DNA of 64,000 nt from Gentiana macrophylla. Lineage: Eukaryota; Streptophyta; Magnoliopsida; Gentianales; Gentianaceae. Below, in pieces: positions 9,766 to 21,063 of this stretch. Within the stretch, counting starts at the first letter, position 1; the number at the start of each line of letters is the position of its first letter. A model generated the notes under the pieces. The model had not been told where the DNA came from. It ran no database searches and saw only the letters and a program-made list of their open reading frames with translations. The stretch is taken from the NCBI GenBank assembly GCA_026214975.1, contig CM047805.1, positions 61,000,834 to 61,064,833 of the forward strand, written 5' to 3'. A program made the position numbers and the translations under genes.

Positions 9766-11586
9766 TGTTAGGAAATCACTAGTTTAACGCAGCGGAATTT
9801 AAAATTTGATTTCCTTTTCTAGATTGTTCTTCGTTTAATGCAATAAACACGTTAAGTAGTTTGACGGTTATACCTTAGATGATCTACTAGATCGTCATTT
9901 TGACCGCCAACGGAGAGTAGTTCAATGCGCAAGCCGTCCACGCGTCCGGCCTCTATCGCTAATCCACACGAACCCCTTGCCGGAATCCTCATTGGATTGC
10001 TATCAGAAAAACTCCGGCTGCTAGACCGGACCTTTTCTTCCCTCACAAACTCACTATGGAAGGCTCTCTATTTTACACAAGAATTATGAACTCTTGCAAT
10101 TGTGTTGTACAAAAGAGCTTGACACCCACTTCCTTTATATAGAGGAGGTGGCGCCCCATATGATGTGTGGAGGAGAAGAAAACCTTTTTTCCAATAAAAT
10201 AAGGAAAATCAACTAGATTGATTTATCTCTTTAATTATAATTTATTTTGCCAATATCCTATATTGATTATAATTATCTTGTTACCATAAATATATTTTTC
10301 CAAAATCAATTAATATCTTATATTAATATTATGGCAATCTTATTAATTAAAGAGCACAATCAAAGTGTATCTTATACACTCAAAAGTGGCGCCCCATGAG
10401 TCACCTAATTGACTTCCGGAATATTCTTTAATTAATATAATTTGTATATAATTAATATCTTGTATTTAATTTATTCATAATAAATAAATACCACCATATT
10501 AATTTGCCACTATAACCTTTATAGTCTAGAGATAAACTTTCCTTATTTGGTTATCAACTATAACCGCATTTTAATCCGACTCGATGTTCATATATGTGTG
10601 ACCCGATAGGCTTCCGAATATGTTGGCCGTAGACACAAAGTGCAATTTACTAAAATTCCCTTCATACCTAACGATCACGGGATAGCGTCTAGCAACACAC
10701 CGTGACCCCCAATTATCGGAAGAGTCATAAGCAATGACTACTACCTTTCATGTGGAGCAGTTACCGTGTAACTTACAATCCTATCGCTGTAATAATATCC
10801 ATACGATCGTATCTTGAGTGTCAATACATTGACGATCGTATCTTATAATCTGGATATCATGCTCTCTCGGAATAACACATTTACTCCCACTTTGCAAAGA
10901 TTCTCGAGAGCTAGACATTCCTTATAAGAAGGCCATTTCGGATATTCGATCCCAATCATAGGATACGCGATTCCCGGACGACCAATCATGTATACTCCGC
11001 ATGCTTCAATATCATACCCAATCACTACCGCATGATCGCCCCGTGGTTAGGAGAAATCTCAATAGTGTCAAAGAATGACAATCCACACCGTGATGCCATG
11101 AAAACTCCGGTCAAAAGGATAATTACACAACCTCCACATAGTGTGACACTTAATGTAAGTGGGTCAGTCTAACGTATGCATTCTCTAATACACGTCCACG
11201 TACAGTCCAAGTGTCTCTACACTTCGATAGACGAGATCTATCCCTACCTTCTAAAAGATAGAAGACATCCAATACGTGCTAGTCTGATTATACTATCAAT
11301 GTCCCATTTGATAATACATAAGACTAGAGACATTTAAGTACCAACCTTGTTATAGTGATTAGAGATCTCATCAACCATAATCACTATCATGGTTTCTCTA
11401 TCACAGATTGATACTAGGGACGTTACTATATATACACAACAAATAATATGAAGATAAACAATATATAATAACATAAGTGCTTTTATTAATCATAATAAAG
11501 TTATTACATGAACTAAATAGACTGTAAACGACCCGACCCGGTCGGATCCGGTCCAACCCGATTGGGTTTAGGACACCTTTCCATCA
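9766..11586 (-). mobile_element. Solo Copia LTR with TSD CAAAG
   Basis: It begins TGTTAGGAAATC and ends 'tttccatca'. It is flanked by perfect 5-bp duplications CAAAG at 9761-9765 and 11587-11591. It shares long blocks with the LTRs at 12814-14763 and 41135-44281, including 'gcggaatttaaa', 'cccgataggcttccgaata' and 'cccgattgggtttaggaca'. The orientation follows from those copies. No PBS, PPT or internal sequence adjoins it, so it is the product of LTR-LTR recombination. Confidence 0.92.
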
Positions 11587-11602
11587 CAAAGTTGAACCTT
11601 AA

Positions 11603-11604
<2 letters not shown>

Positions 11605-11662
<58 letters not shown>
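11605..11662. repeat. (AT)n microsatellite
   Basis: About 58 bp of uninterrupted alternating AT in the SIRE-like 3' internal region. Confidence 0.95.
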
Positions 11663-11668
<6 letters not shown>

Positions 11669-11750
11669 GAAATTTGTTCTATTTTTGTGTTTTTATCTTT
11701 TTGCTTTGCTGTAAGGAGGGTTTTGGCATCATCACTAAAAAGGGGGAAAT

Positions 11751-12813
11751 TGTTGAACATATTTTAAGTTTTAATGATGAGTGCCAGACTAGCTGTTATA
11801 AAGCAAAGCCAAAAAGATGTCTAGATTTACTAGAGTTTGATCATTGTATAGGTTTGATCAAACAAACACTGTAAATAGGTCAACCGACTTTGATCAGCAG
11901 ACCTATCTTGGTCAGTAGAGTGTCTAGGACAGTAGAGTCTAGGAACCTGCTGATGATTGAAGGCTGAGGGTTCAAACAAAGTAATGAAGGCTAAAGGATC
12001 AAACATAGTATTAAAAGTCAAGGATATGGGACCAGAATTTAGGGAAGTCTATGATGACCTAAACTGATCACATATACCTTGTGTAGAAGGTCTAAGTTCA
12101 ATAAAAGTAAAGTGGTGATTGGAACATAGTTATGATGAAAATGGTGTACTCTAACTTCATAATAAAAAGTTAGATGAGAAGCAGTCAGCTGAGGTGTTTA
12201 TAAGACACAGCAGTCCAAAAGACAGCTGGCAACATATGCACATCAGCAGACCTATATAACAGATGTCTGCAGAATGCCAATGTCGAATTAATCCAAGTTT
12301 TTCTGGAAGATTGAATGGATAATGAGGAATTACAAGCATTGGATTAAACAATCAATCAATGGCCAATATGAAAGGGACGTTGTAAGGTTTTCAGATCCAT
12401 ATCAAATGGAATTAAATCATTGGTTGAAAGACTGGACTATCAGAAGGACACTGAGAGTGTCAGGAAGGTACATAAGAGGGATTTTTGGAATATTCAGAAA
12501 ATCCTATAACGGTTGTATTTGAAATTCAAATTCAAATCAAAGGATCTACACCTATAAATAGAGGACTCCTAATTCAGATTGAAAAATAACAAGTGAACAA
12601 GAAGATTGTTTTTTTGCGAGAATTTGACTAAGTGCAATCATCCCCTGCTGAGAATTACTAAGCAATAATTTCATTGATCAAGAATCTTCTTCAAGTGTTC
12701 TGCAATCAAGTTACAACTAGAATACACATTGAAGACTAGAAGTTGCTGATCTTATCATCCTGGTCATTAGCTTGCTGAAAGCTGAATCACTTTCTTGATT
12801 CAATCCCTTCTTT
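11751..12813 (+). mobile_element. SIRE-like 3' LTR, left part
   Basis: The LTR starts TGTTGAACATA right after the PPT. It is cut at 12813 by the minus-strand Copia element and resumes at 44287 after a TSD of TCTTT. Together the parts give an LTR of about 1.68 kb ending ACCAACA at 44900, so the ends are TGTTG...CAACA. No long reading frames. A 'cacctataaatagaggactcc' segment near 12550 contains a TATA-like box that fits the LTR promoter. Confidence 0.8.
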
Positions 12814-14763
12814 TGTTAGGAAATCAATCGAGTAGCGCAGCAAAATTTAAAATTTTATTTCCCGATCCAGGATCGTCTCCGTTTAAACAATAATCATTTA
12901 AGAGAGGGGACGGTACTATTACCTTGTTGATCTAAAAGATCGATGCTTTGACCGTCCGGTAGAAGTAGATGTGCGCGAGCCGTCCAAGCGCCCGGCCTCT
13001 ACCAGTAATCCACACGAGCACCTCACCGGAATCCCACCAAGGATTGCTACTAGAAAAACATGACTGCTAGATCCACATTTTCTCTCTCTATAATCTCTCT
13101 CTAAGAAACTCTCTTATTTTTCACAAGAACAATTAGCACTTGGAATTATGGTGTACAAAAGAGCTAGCCAAGCCTCCAATAAATAAAAGCATTGGGGCGC
13201 CCCATCTATCTCCTAATCTGATTAGGATTAGCTTCTAGTAGATTGATGAGAGAGAAAATCTTTTCCAAATAAAATAAGCAAAATCCCATAGATTGATTTA
13301 TCTCATTTAATTTAATATCTCATATTAAATATTTCCATGATATTGTCAATATCTAATATTGACTATCTTTATCTTATTACCATAAATCTATTTTCAAAAA
13401 ATCAATTAATATATAATATTAATATTATGGTAATCTTATTAATTAAATTGCACAATTCAAATGTATCCTAATACACTAAAAATTGTGCCACCTTTAGCCA
13501 TAAATTGGCTTCCGGAATATTCTTTAATTAATATAATGCTATGATTAATTAATTTGCAAAAATGCATGTATATATCATATATACATATTTTGATAAATAT
13601 ATGTATCAATATACATATTTAATTAATCAACATAATTAATATCGTGTATAAATTTATTTATAATAAATAAATACCACCATATTAATTTACCACTATAACA
13701 TTTGCAGTATGAGATAAACTTTCCTTATTTGGTCGTCAACTATAACTGCATTTTAATCCGACTCGATGTTCATATGTGTGTGACCCGATAGGCTTCCGAA
13801 TACGTTGGCCGAAGACAAAAGGCACAATTACGAAAATGCCCTTGATATCTAACGATCACAGATAGCATCTAGAAACACGTTCTGTGACCCCCAATCATCG
13901 GAAGAGTCAATACGCAATGACTACTACCTTTCATGTGCTCGGTCAGCGTGTAAATAGAATCCTATAGTTGTAATAATATCCATACGGTCGTACGTCGAGT
14001 GTCAAGCATTGACGACCGTATCTTATAATATGGACACCATGCTCTCTCGAAGTAACTCATTTACTTCCACTTTGCAAAGATTCATGAGTGTAAGACATTC
14101 ATTATAAGAAGGCCCTTTAAGATATTCACCCCTATTCATAGGGTACGTGACTCCCAGACGACCTAACATGTATACTCCGCATGCTTCTATATCATACCCA
14201 ATCACTACCGTATGATCGCCCCATGGCTAAGGGAAACCTCAATAGTGTCAAAGCATGACAATCCACACCGTGATTCCATGTAGACTTCGGTCCTAAGGAT
14301 AATTACACAACCATCACATAGTGTGACACTTAACAGTGTAAGTGGGTCAGTCTAACGTACGCATTATCTAATACACGTCTACGTACAGTCCAAGTGTCTC
14401 CAAATTTCGATAGATGAGATCTATCCCTGTCCTTAAAGACAGAAGACATCTAATACGTGCTAGTCTGTACGTACTATCAATGCCCTGTTTAATAGTACAT
14501 CAGTCTAGAGACATTTAAGTATCAATCTTATTAAATTGATTAGAGATCTCATCAACCATAATCGCCTATCATGGTTCCTCTATCACAGTTTAATACTAAG
14601 GACGTTATCATATAACAATTCATAATTGGTTCTTTGAAAGAACAAATATATGACAACAGAAAAGCCATTTATTATATATGTATAATCATATAGAAATAGT
14701 AGAAATGATCCGACCAGGTCGGATCCGGTCGAACCTGATTGGGTTTAGGACACTATTTCAACA
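12814..14763 (-). mobile_element. 3' LTR of the nested Copia derivative
   Basis: It starts TGTTAGGAAATCAATCGAG and ends 'ctatttcaaca'. It directly precedes the complement of the PPT AAGTGGGAGAT. At 1950 bp it is long for Copia. It aligns with the right LTR at 41135, apart from insertions in the latter at 41669 and 42451. Confidence 0.9.
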
Positions 14764-16146
14764 ATCTCCCACTTGGCCTAAAACCAATACTCATACACAC
14801 AAGACCAAGTTCAAACACAAGAATCTTATGCAATACTCACAACCAGCCCTAGCCATGAACAGATCACTATCTGTGAGGACTCAGACTATCTTCATATCAT
14901 GCTCCAAATGACCAAGTCAAAAAGAACCACCTCAACACACATGAATCTCTGATGAGACCCTGGTCCTTGCTTCAAGCAATGAATCCACCACTATATCAGC
15001 TATATAGTAGAGGTTAAAGAACCACATAAGGTTTAGGAATGAACCTTCTAGACCCATGTACTGCTTTCGTTGTGCCTTCAAGGCGCATACTCTGTTTGGC
15101 ATAGTTGTAGTGTCCATAGTGATCTCCAACTAAGAACATTTCCAGCTCACTATATCACTTAATCAAAGTGACTGCAAACCCAGACTGTAGCTCTCACTCG
15201 CTTTCATAAGACTAAGGATACACATTTGTATATCTACATTTATCTGATTCCAAGTTTCGATAAACTAGGAAACCATCCTTAAATTGTTTAAGGATATTCT
15301 CGATATTCACCAGATTTACTTTCATTCTTGCTCATGACTCTTCGTGGACTATGAACATCTGGCATCATCTTTCACCTTATCTTTAGGACTAACGTCCTAA
15401 CATACATAGATCTTGAGAACACTGGCTAGCAGTATCTCATGTCAACACTGGCTAGCAGTATCTCATGTCATGACCTATGCTAAACACTTTTAGCATCACA
15501 TCTATATAGGTAAACTATAATCTAATAGCAGTTAAATCTATCACTATAGATTCTTATTTCTAAAAATAAGAACTGCTAATCCAAGTGCTTTTGTAAAGAC
15601 CTTGAACTACCAAATATTGATTAACTGTGACATGGGGTAATGATTCCCGAGAGAGATATCTAATATCTTACTCAAAAATCGAAACACACTCCCACTACAT
15701 TGAGCATATCCCTTTTTTTACTAAATTCAAACTCCTTTGATTATCAAACAAAGAGAATGTCTAGAGAAACTTGTTTGAGTCCATAAATGGATCTTGTGGG
15801 CTCAGATATCATGTTATCGTCTATGAACATCGAGCTGTTTGCCCAACGTCTTCAACCTATCATATAGCCATGATACGAAGTTATAACAAGCATAGTCTGA
15901 ATAGAACTAGGCTCAACTGGCAGCATAAAGATAACTACAAGGTTTACACCATGTACCCATCAGCCGTCACTATAGCCTTATGGTAATCATATTACTATCC
16001 ATGTCAGCCTTTCAGGGACATTCCCTCTAGGTAAGATAGACTAGGTTCACAACCTAGTTGTCACTGATGGAATCTAATTCAGATATTATGGCTCCTGGCC
16101 ATATCTCTCAATCTTGCCTCTCAAACATTCCTTCATAAGTCGTGAG
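14764..16146 (-). other. Copia derivative internal region, part 1, with PPT
   Basis: The complement of 14764-14774 is AAGTGGGAGAT, the polypurine tract before the 3' LTR. The rest has no frame above about 70 codons and nothing that resembles integrase or reverse transcriptase. It contains an exact 26-bp tandem duplication (15418-15443 and 15444-15469, unit starting 'aacactggctagcag'). It is interrupted at 16147-16151 by the TSD ATATT of the Athila insertion and continues at 30373. Confidence 0.65.
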
Positions 16147-16500
16147 ATATTTGTTAAGGGTGAATTTATACGATTTATAACGCTATATTCTATGGTATTT
16201 TCCCCCGTATTTGTATTAATTTGCATGAGAAACGAGTGTCTAACGGAAATATTGAGTAAATGAGGTTTTAAATAAGTTATTCGCAATATTGGTTGATTTT
16301 GGTACTTTAATTATGATTTTATGATTATTTGGACATTATTACATTTTGCGATGTTTTTATGTGTTATAGATACATGCTTGAGGCTCAAGAGATGATCAAA
16401 AGTTGATTAAGTTTGAGTTAATTGATGATAAAAGAGATAATGACGGAATGAGATAGAGGAAAAAGAGATAAAGATCAAGAAGTCAAAATTCGATCCACCT

Positions 16501-16663
16501 GAACGAGCGTCCAGGTCCAGTCCAGAGTGGACGGGCGTTTGATAGAGCAGACGGGCGTCCAGTGGTGCGATTTTGATACAGAGAGTTTGGACGCTGTATG
16601 AACGGGCGTCTGAAGCAGTCCAGCTCTATCTGGACGGGCGTTCGCTAGAGCGAACGAGCGTCC
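16501..16663. repeat. 12-bp motif cluster in U3 of the 5' LTR
   Basis: Six related 12-mers lie at 16501, 16529, 16549, 16600, 16632 and 16652. Examples are GAACGAGCGTCC, GGACGGGCGTTT, AGACGGGCGTCC and GGACGGGCGTTC. All have the purine core (GGG or GAG) on the plus strand. The outer arms GGACG/CGTCC are inverted repeats around a two-base asymmetric centre. The last copy ends 33 bp before the TATA box. Confidence 0.9.
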
Positions 16664-16696
16664 GTCGGCCGACTTAGTGAAACCGACTCAAAACTC

Positions 16697-16704
16697 TATA
16701 TATA
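16697..16704 (+). promoter_or_regulatory. TATA box of the Athila LTR promoter
   Basis: TATATATA within CTCTATATATAGC, downstream of the motif cluster and upstream of the 'aaaccctaaacctaa' region. The equivalent in the 3' LTR is at about 29391-29400. This is the expected Pol II promoter of the element. Confidence 0.7.
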
Positions 16705-17665
16705 GCAAATTGCTTTTTCTCCACATATGATATACCATATATTCATTATTCGAAACCCTAAACCTAAGGGGGCTTTAGGCTGCGTTTTTCTTCCTTTCAT
16801 TCCACTTTATGCACTTTAGATCTAGATTAAATTAGCTACTTTTTATGCAATCGCTTATTGCAATTTTGAGTTCTTGAGGATGTTCGTAAGCTAAGAGCTT
16901 CATCAAACGAGTATTGTGAAGCCATCCAACGATTTGATTTCGTTTCATCGATTGTCTTGTGAGTTTTTATTAAAGGTTGTTTCTTTATTCATGTTTATTA
17001 TGTTTAATTGCTCTTATATCGGAAGATATGCATGTGTCGATTGTTTATTGTTGGTGGAAAACTTTATAAACCTTAGATCACCATGAATAGGAATAATATT
17101 TGAATCTATCTTAACGGAAGTTAATAGGTTTAATTGCTAGATTATAAACATAAAGTTTACACCTTTGGTTAGAAAACGCGTTAATCTTGCATTGGAAGAT
17201 AATGGATTAATAGATGAACTTTCTAAGGAATTAGGGTTCATATTTAGATAAGGTAAATCACAACTTAGATAAAAACCACAATATAATCGAGATAGGGTAT
17301 CAATGCTTGTTGGATACAATTCGCTTGTTTATAATTTAATTTAAATCTTAAAAACTTGAATTTGTTTAGTTAGCTTACTTTTATTTGCATCTTAGATTAG
17401 TTTAGTTAAAGGTTCGCAACCCGTATTCTTCCTAGCTTTGGACTATATCCTCTGTCTAGTTTTATTTTTAGTTTTGTTCTATTTTATTCGCTGTTTAGAT
17501 TAGTTTCGTGACATAGTTTAGGTTAGACAAAAACTAGGAATCACAATTGTTTAGTTCCCCGTAAGATCGACCCGGCATTAACCACTATTACTACGATCCT
17601 TATACTTGAGGTTAACCGGATTATTACTTGTTTGTTTTGTGTTAATAAATTCCGTGACAAGTTTT

Positions 17666-17683
17666 TGGCGCCGTTGCCGGGGA
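17666..17683 (+). promoter_or_regulatory. Primer-binding site, tRNA-Asp type
   Basis: TGGCGCCGTTGCCGGGGA, complementary to the 3' end (including CCA) of plant tRNA-Asp, the primer described for Athila elements. It lies 7 bp past the LTR end, where minus-strand cDNA synthesis would start. Confidence 0.92.
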
Positions 17684-18225
17684 ACCGGACGGTTGCCTAG
17701 TTTTTGTTTTTCGTTTTTCTGTTTTCTGTGTTTTAAATCCCTGTTTTAGATAGGTTTTTAGTTATAATTTTAGGTTTTTAGGTTTAGTTTACTAAGGGTT
17801 AGGGTTCACGGTTTTGTTCCTTCTTTTGTGATTAGTTCTCCCCTCCATCTCTTCTCTCTGTTTCTGATTATGTTCTAGTTTTCCCGCTACCAAACGGGCG
17901 TCTGGGATCTTGGACGCCCGTCCGCTGGAAAACTTTAAATCCTGTATCGTTTTCACCACTTAGACGAGCGTCCATAAAATTGGGACGCCCGTTCAAGTTT
18001 CCTGAAGATCCGACGAGCGTTTGGGCACCTGGACGCCCGTCGATCTGAAGTTGAGGCGGGCGCCCGTCCCAAACCTTTGGGCGCCCGTCTTTCATTCATC
18101 TTTTCCTTAATAATCCTAATTCCTTTCCTTTCTTTTCTCTTCTTTTCTTAGGTTTTAATTTTTAGTCTAGGCTTTTAAATTTTCTTTAGTTTTTAGGTTC
18201 AACATCTTGAGTTGGGTTTCGGTTT
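17684..18225 (+). other. Athila leader with a mixed-orientation motif cluster
   Basis: A noncoding, pyrimidine-rich leader of 542 bp between PBS and gag. At 17892-18090 it has eight 12-mers of the GGACGCCCGTCC family. Five have the CCC core (17912, 17983, 18031, 18058, 18079) and three the GGG/GAG core (17892, 17962, 18011). Purine- and pyrimidine-core copies largely alternate, so adjacent copies could pair as hairpins in the genomic RNA. A packaging or dimerisation role is possible but inferred. Confidence 0.8.
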
Positions 18226-19514
18226 ATGCAAACTCGAAGTCAGAAAGGACCACTACTCTTTTCACCTGACCTCGAGCGGACCATAGTCCGACCCAACAGG
18301 CGAAGACTTCGTTTTGCCGATCCTTCTGGCGAAGGAAGTTCAACCGATCAAGAAATTGAACAAAACCTAATAAAGGAAATCGAAGATCTCGTAATAATGG
18401 CCGCCGAGGATAGACGAACGTTGGCAGACTATGCCATGCCTGGTGCAGTAACTGTCAACCCGGCTATCGTCTTACCAGCCATTACTGCACAAACTTTCGA
18501 ACTCAAGCCGGGACTTATCCAGATCAGCATGCATCAATTTTTCATGGCTATCAATCAGAGAATCCGCATACCCACTTACATACATTTTTAGAGATATGCG
18601 GCACTACACGCATCCAAGGAGTAAGTGAGGATGCAATCAAGTTGAAACTTTTTCCATTTTCTCTTAAGGGAGAAGCGAAGGAGTGGTATACTTCTCTTCC
18701 CTCTGAATCAATTACCACTTGGGCTGAACTCGAAAAGGAATTCCTGAGTCAATACTTTCCACCTTCGAAAACAGCCCAGTGTTTGAACAAAATTTTCACT
18801 TTCTTCCAGAAAGAGAATGAATCTTTCTTCGATTGCTGGAAAAGATTCAAATCTCTGCTGAGGAAGTGCCCCCACCATGGCTTTCCACTGCAAAGGCAAG
18901 TCAACACATTCTTTAGTGGATTGACCGAGCTTACAAAAGGCATGGTCAATAGTTCATCTGGTGGGGCATTTCTGAAGAAAACACCTGAAGAGGGATGGGC
19001 ATTGTTCGAGGACATTGCTAAATATAACTATGCTCCATCCTATCAAGCTATTCAAGCACCTCCTCCTCCTAAGGTAGAGGAGGTAAACATGCAAAGTCTT
19101 ATCGCCATGTTGCAGAAGCAAATGGCAAGTTCTCAAATGACAGCTTCTCAAATTTCCCCTAATCCGAGTTATCAGGCTCCTTCACTTTCACAGAACTCCC
19201 AAGTTCTGTATTGTGAAAATTGCTGTCAGACTGGCCATATGGTTGGCCAATGTCAATTCAATCCCCCTGCACCTTATCAAGTGGATGCGGTTCATGATTA
19301 TGGACAGTATGATCAAGTCACATGTCAAAACTGTGACAATATGGGGCACACTTCCAGATTCTGTCCTATGAATGGGCAGAATGCTGAAGTGAATGCATTC
19401 TACAACGAACACTCGAGATCTAATCAAGTTTACGTCAAGAAAATTTCCAAAACCACGGGTTTAATCAATCGCCTAATTTCAACCCTAATTCAATTTCAAT
19501 CGAAATTTCAATAA
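18226..19514 (+). pseudogene. gag: Athila gag (capsid and nucleocapsid), frameshifted
   Basis: ATG at 18226 (MQTRSQKG). The first frame closes at 18589-18591. Homology continues in another frame from about 18587 (EICGTTRIQGVSEDAIKLKL), so a single frameshift near 18580-18595 breaks the protein. The capsid core shows LFPFSLKGEAKEWYTSLP and FLSQYFPPSKT, classical Athila gag. The C-terminal part has two zinc knuckles, CENCCQTGHMVGQC and CQNCDNMGHTSRFC, both CX2CX4HX4C, for RNA packaging. An MQSLIAMLQKQMASSQ coiled-coil-like stretch precedes them. The frame ends at 19514, earlier than expected, after which homology to the gag C-terminus is scrambled. Confidence 0.92.
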
Positions 19515-20348
19515 AACCCGGTTTTGCTCGTAACCAAAGCTCGAATTCTTCCAATTCTACCCAAAGGTTCAACCAGACTGGCCTTCTAATTCCAATTCTA
19601 ATTTTCAAAATCGGCCCGCCAAAGAATACTCTCAAAATTTTCCAAACTCCCAAGGCCCTTCCACTCAGAGACCTCAAGGTGAATGGAACTCATTCAGAGA
19701 GGAGCAAAACAAGAATATTCAGCCCCTTATGAGTACAAATAAGAACCTTGAGAGGAAAATAGGCAATTGGCCGAGCGCTTAGCTTCAAGACCCCTGGGCA
19801 TCTCGCCCAATTTCTTCAAAAAGAATCCAAAGGGCGGTTATGTTGCTCAGCCGATATAAGCAACGACCAATGTCTTGACCTCGTGCCCAAACAATGCAAT
19901 ATGGTAGAGAGGAGGCCAATCGATGAATCTAAAAAGCGGTACTCAAGTTAGTGGTCCTTCCCACATGGAAACCACTAACCCCTCTCGCATTAAGGCGGGA
20001 GGGAAGCCGAGCACCTATACTCCTCTCTGTTGCAGAAAAGACTCGGTGGTGATCCTGAGAGGTAAAAAGTTGGAGTCCTCAAGTGGCTGATCCTTGAGGA
20101 CTGAAAAAAGCAGCGAAAGTCGAGGCCGATCCCACGACTACAAAGAAATCTGAAAAGGCGTTCGATGGAAAGATCTGGAAGACAAAGTTGTAAGTGCATC
20201 CTCAAAGAAAGTCTTTTCTGGGAGTGACCTTAAGAAGCTTCCATTTCCACCGAGAAAGAGCAACATTCCCTTGAGTGAGGACAAAAAGTACGAAAAGGTG
20301 CTGAACCTTCTGAAAAATACTTAGGTAAATCTTCCATTATCCGAGGTC
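19515..20348 (+). pseudogene. Degenerate gag C-terminus / gag-protease linker
   Basis: This region has no long open frame. Pieces such as RPLGTLPNFFKKNPKGGY and KKLPFPPRKSN are readable in alternating frames and look like the Gln/Asn/Pro-rich linker before Athila protease. Numerous frameshifts and stops. Confidence 0.5.
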
Positions 20349-20699
20349 TTGGTCGAGATGCCTAAGTATACAAAATTCATCAAGGATGTTGTGTCTTCGA
20401 AAAAGAAGTTAGCAGGCATGGAAAGGCAAATTGGTGAGGATTGCTCCGTGATTAATTATGAAGACTTACCAATTAAAAGAGGTGACCCTGGCAAGTTCGT
20501 ACTTACAGTATTAATGGGAGGTCTAGTCTTCCCTAACTCTTTATGTGATCTAGGTGCCTCTATAAGTCTTATGCCAATGTATGTATGCAAACAGCTCGGT
20601 TTACAAAGCCTTCTAGAACCCACTACTATGAGTTTACAATTCGCTGATAGATCCTCTAAGAAAGCTTCAGGGATCCTGAAAGACGCTTTGGTTGATTGA
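20349..20699 (+). pseudogene. Athila aspartic protease domain
   Basis: 117 codons, starting MVEMPKYTKFIKDVVSSKKK, which corresponds to the conserved LKVMPKYAKFLKD-like segment just before Athila protease. The active-site region is LCDLGASISLMPMYV, with the Asp in DLGAS. A normal retroviral-type protease cuts the polyprotein into gag, RT and integrase. The frame ends at 20699 in KDALVD, before the rest of the protease fold; the next bases continue in other frames (IGLPFHSIGMF, FLDMEKDENVP). Probably a frameshifted remnant. Confidence 0.8.
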
Positions 20700-21063
20700 T
20701 AGGTTTACCTTTCCATTCGATTGGTATGTTTTAGATATGGAGAAAGATGAAAACGTCCCCCGATTTTTTGAAGAACCTTTCTAATTTACAGCTAGAGCCC
20801 TCATCGATTGTGATGGTGGGCAAGTGACTATCCGAGTTGGTGATCAAGAGGTGAGTTACAATGTCTTAAAGTCCATTCAAGTACCCTCGGCCATCCAACC
20901 GGCTTTTCCATTGATTATATGACGATGATTTCACCGATTATATGGATAAGCAAGTCATAGCCATGTAGAAGGTTTAATATGAGCGATTGGTTGATAATCT
21001 AAATGCTCATGGTGTGGTCAATCTAGATCAATTAGCAAATGATTTTGAGGAAGAACCGCTGAT
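20700..21063 (+). pseudogene. Decayed protease end and linker to RT
   Basis: Short interrupted frames continue the protease (for example TARALIDCDGGQVTIRVGDQEV around 20788-20850), separated by stops. No independent gene is visible. Confidence 0.5.

Larger units (their letters stand above)
9705..11750 (+). other. SIRE-like 3' internal region, split by a solo LTR, with PPT
   Basis: The noncoding end of the SIRE-like element runs 9705-9765, is interrupted by a solo Copia LTR (9766-11586), and resumes at 11592. It contains an (AT)n run at about 11605-11662 and the polypurine tract AAAAAGGGGGAAAT at 11737-11750, directly before the LTR start TGTTGAAC at 11751. This AAAAAGGGGGA-type tract is typical of SIRE/Maximus Copia elements. 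Confidence 0.7.
16152..17659 (+). mobile_element. 5' LTR of the Athila element
   Basis: It begins TGTTAAGGGTG and ends 'ttccgtgaca'. U3 contains six copies of the GRACGRGCGT-type 12-mer at 16501-16663, followed by a TATA box at 16697-16704. Conserved downstream blocks are 'aaaccctaaaccta' and 'gtaagatcgacccggcatta'. The PBS follows six bases after the LTR. Confidence 0.95.

Noticed and set aside
16501..16663. CRISPR-like array from regularly recurring 12-mers
   Set aside because: Units are only 12 bp, spacing is irregular (8-39 bp), spacers are repeated in the other LTR, and the context is a plant retrotransposon.
18708..19427. Several minus-strand ORFs opposite gag
   Set aside because: Shadow frames of the gag coding strand without independent signals.
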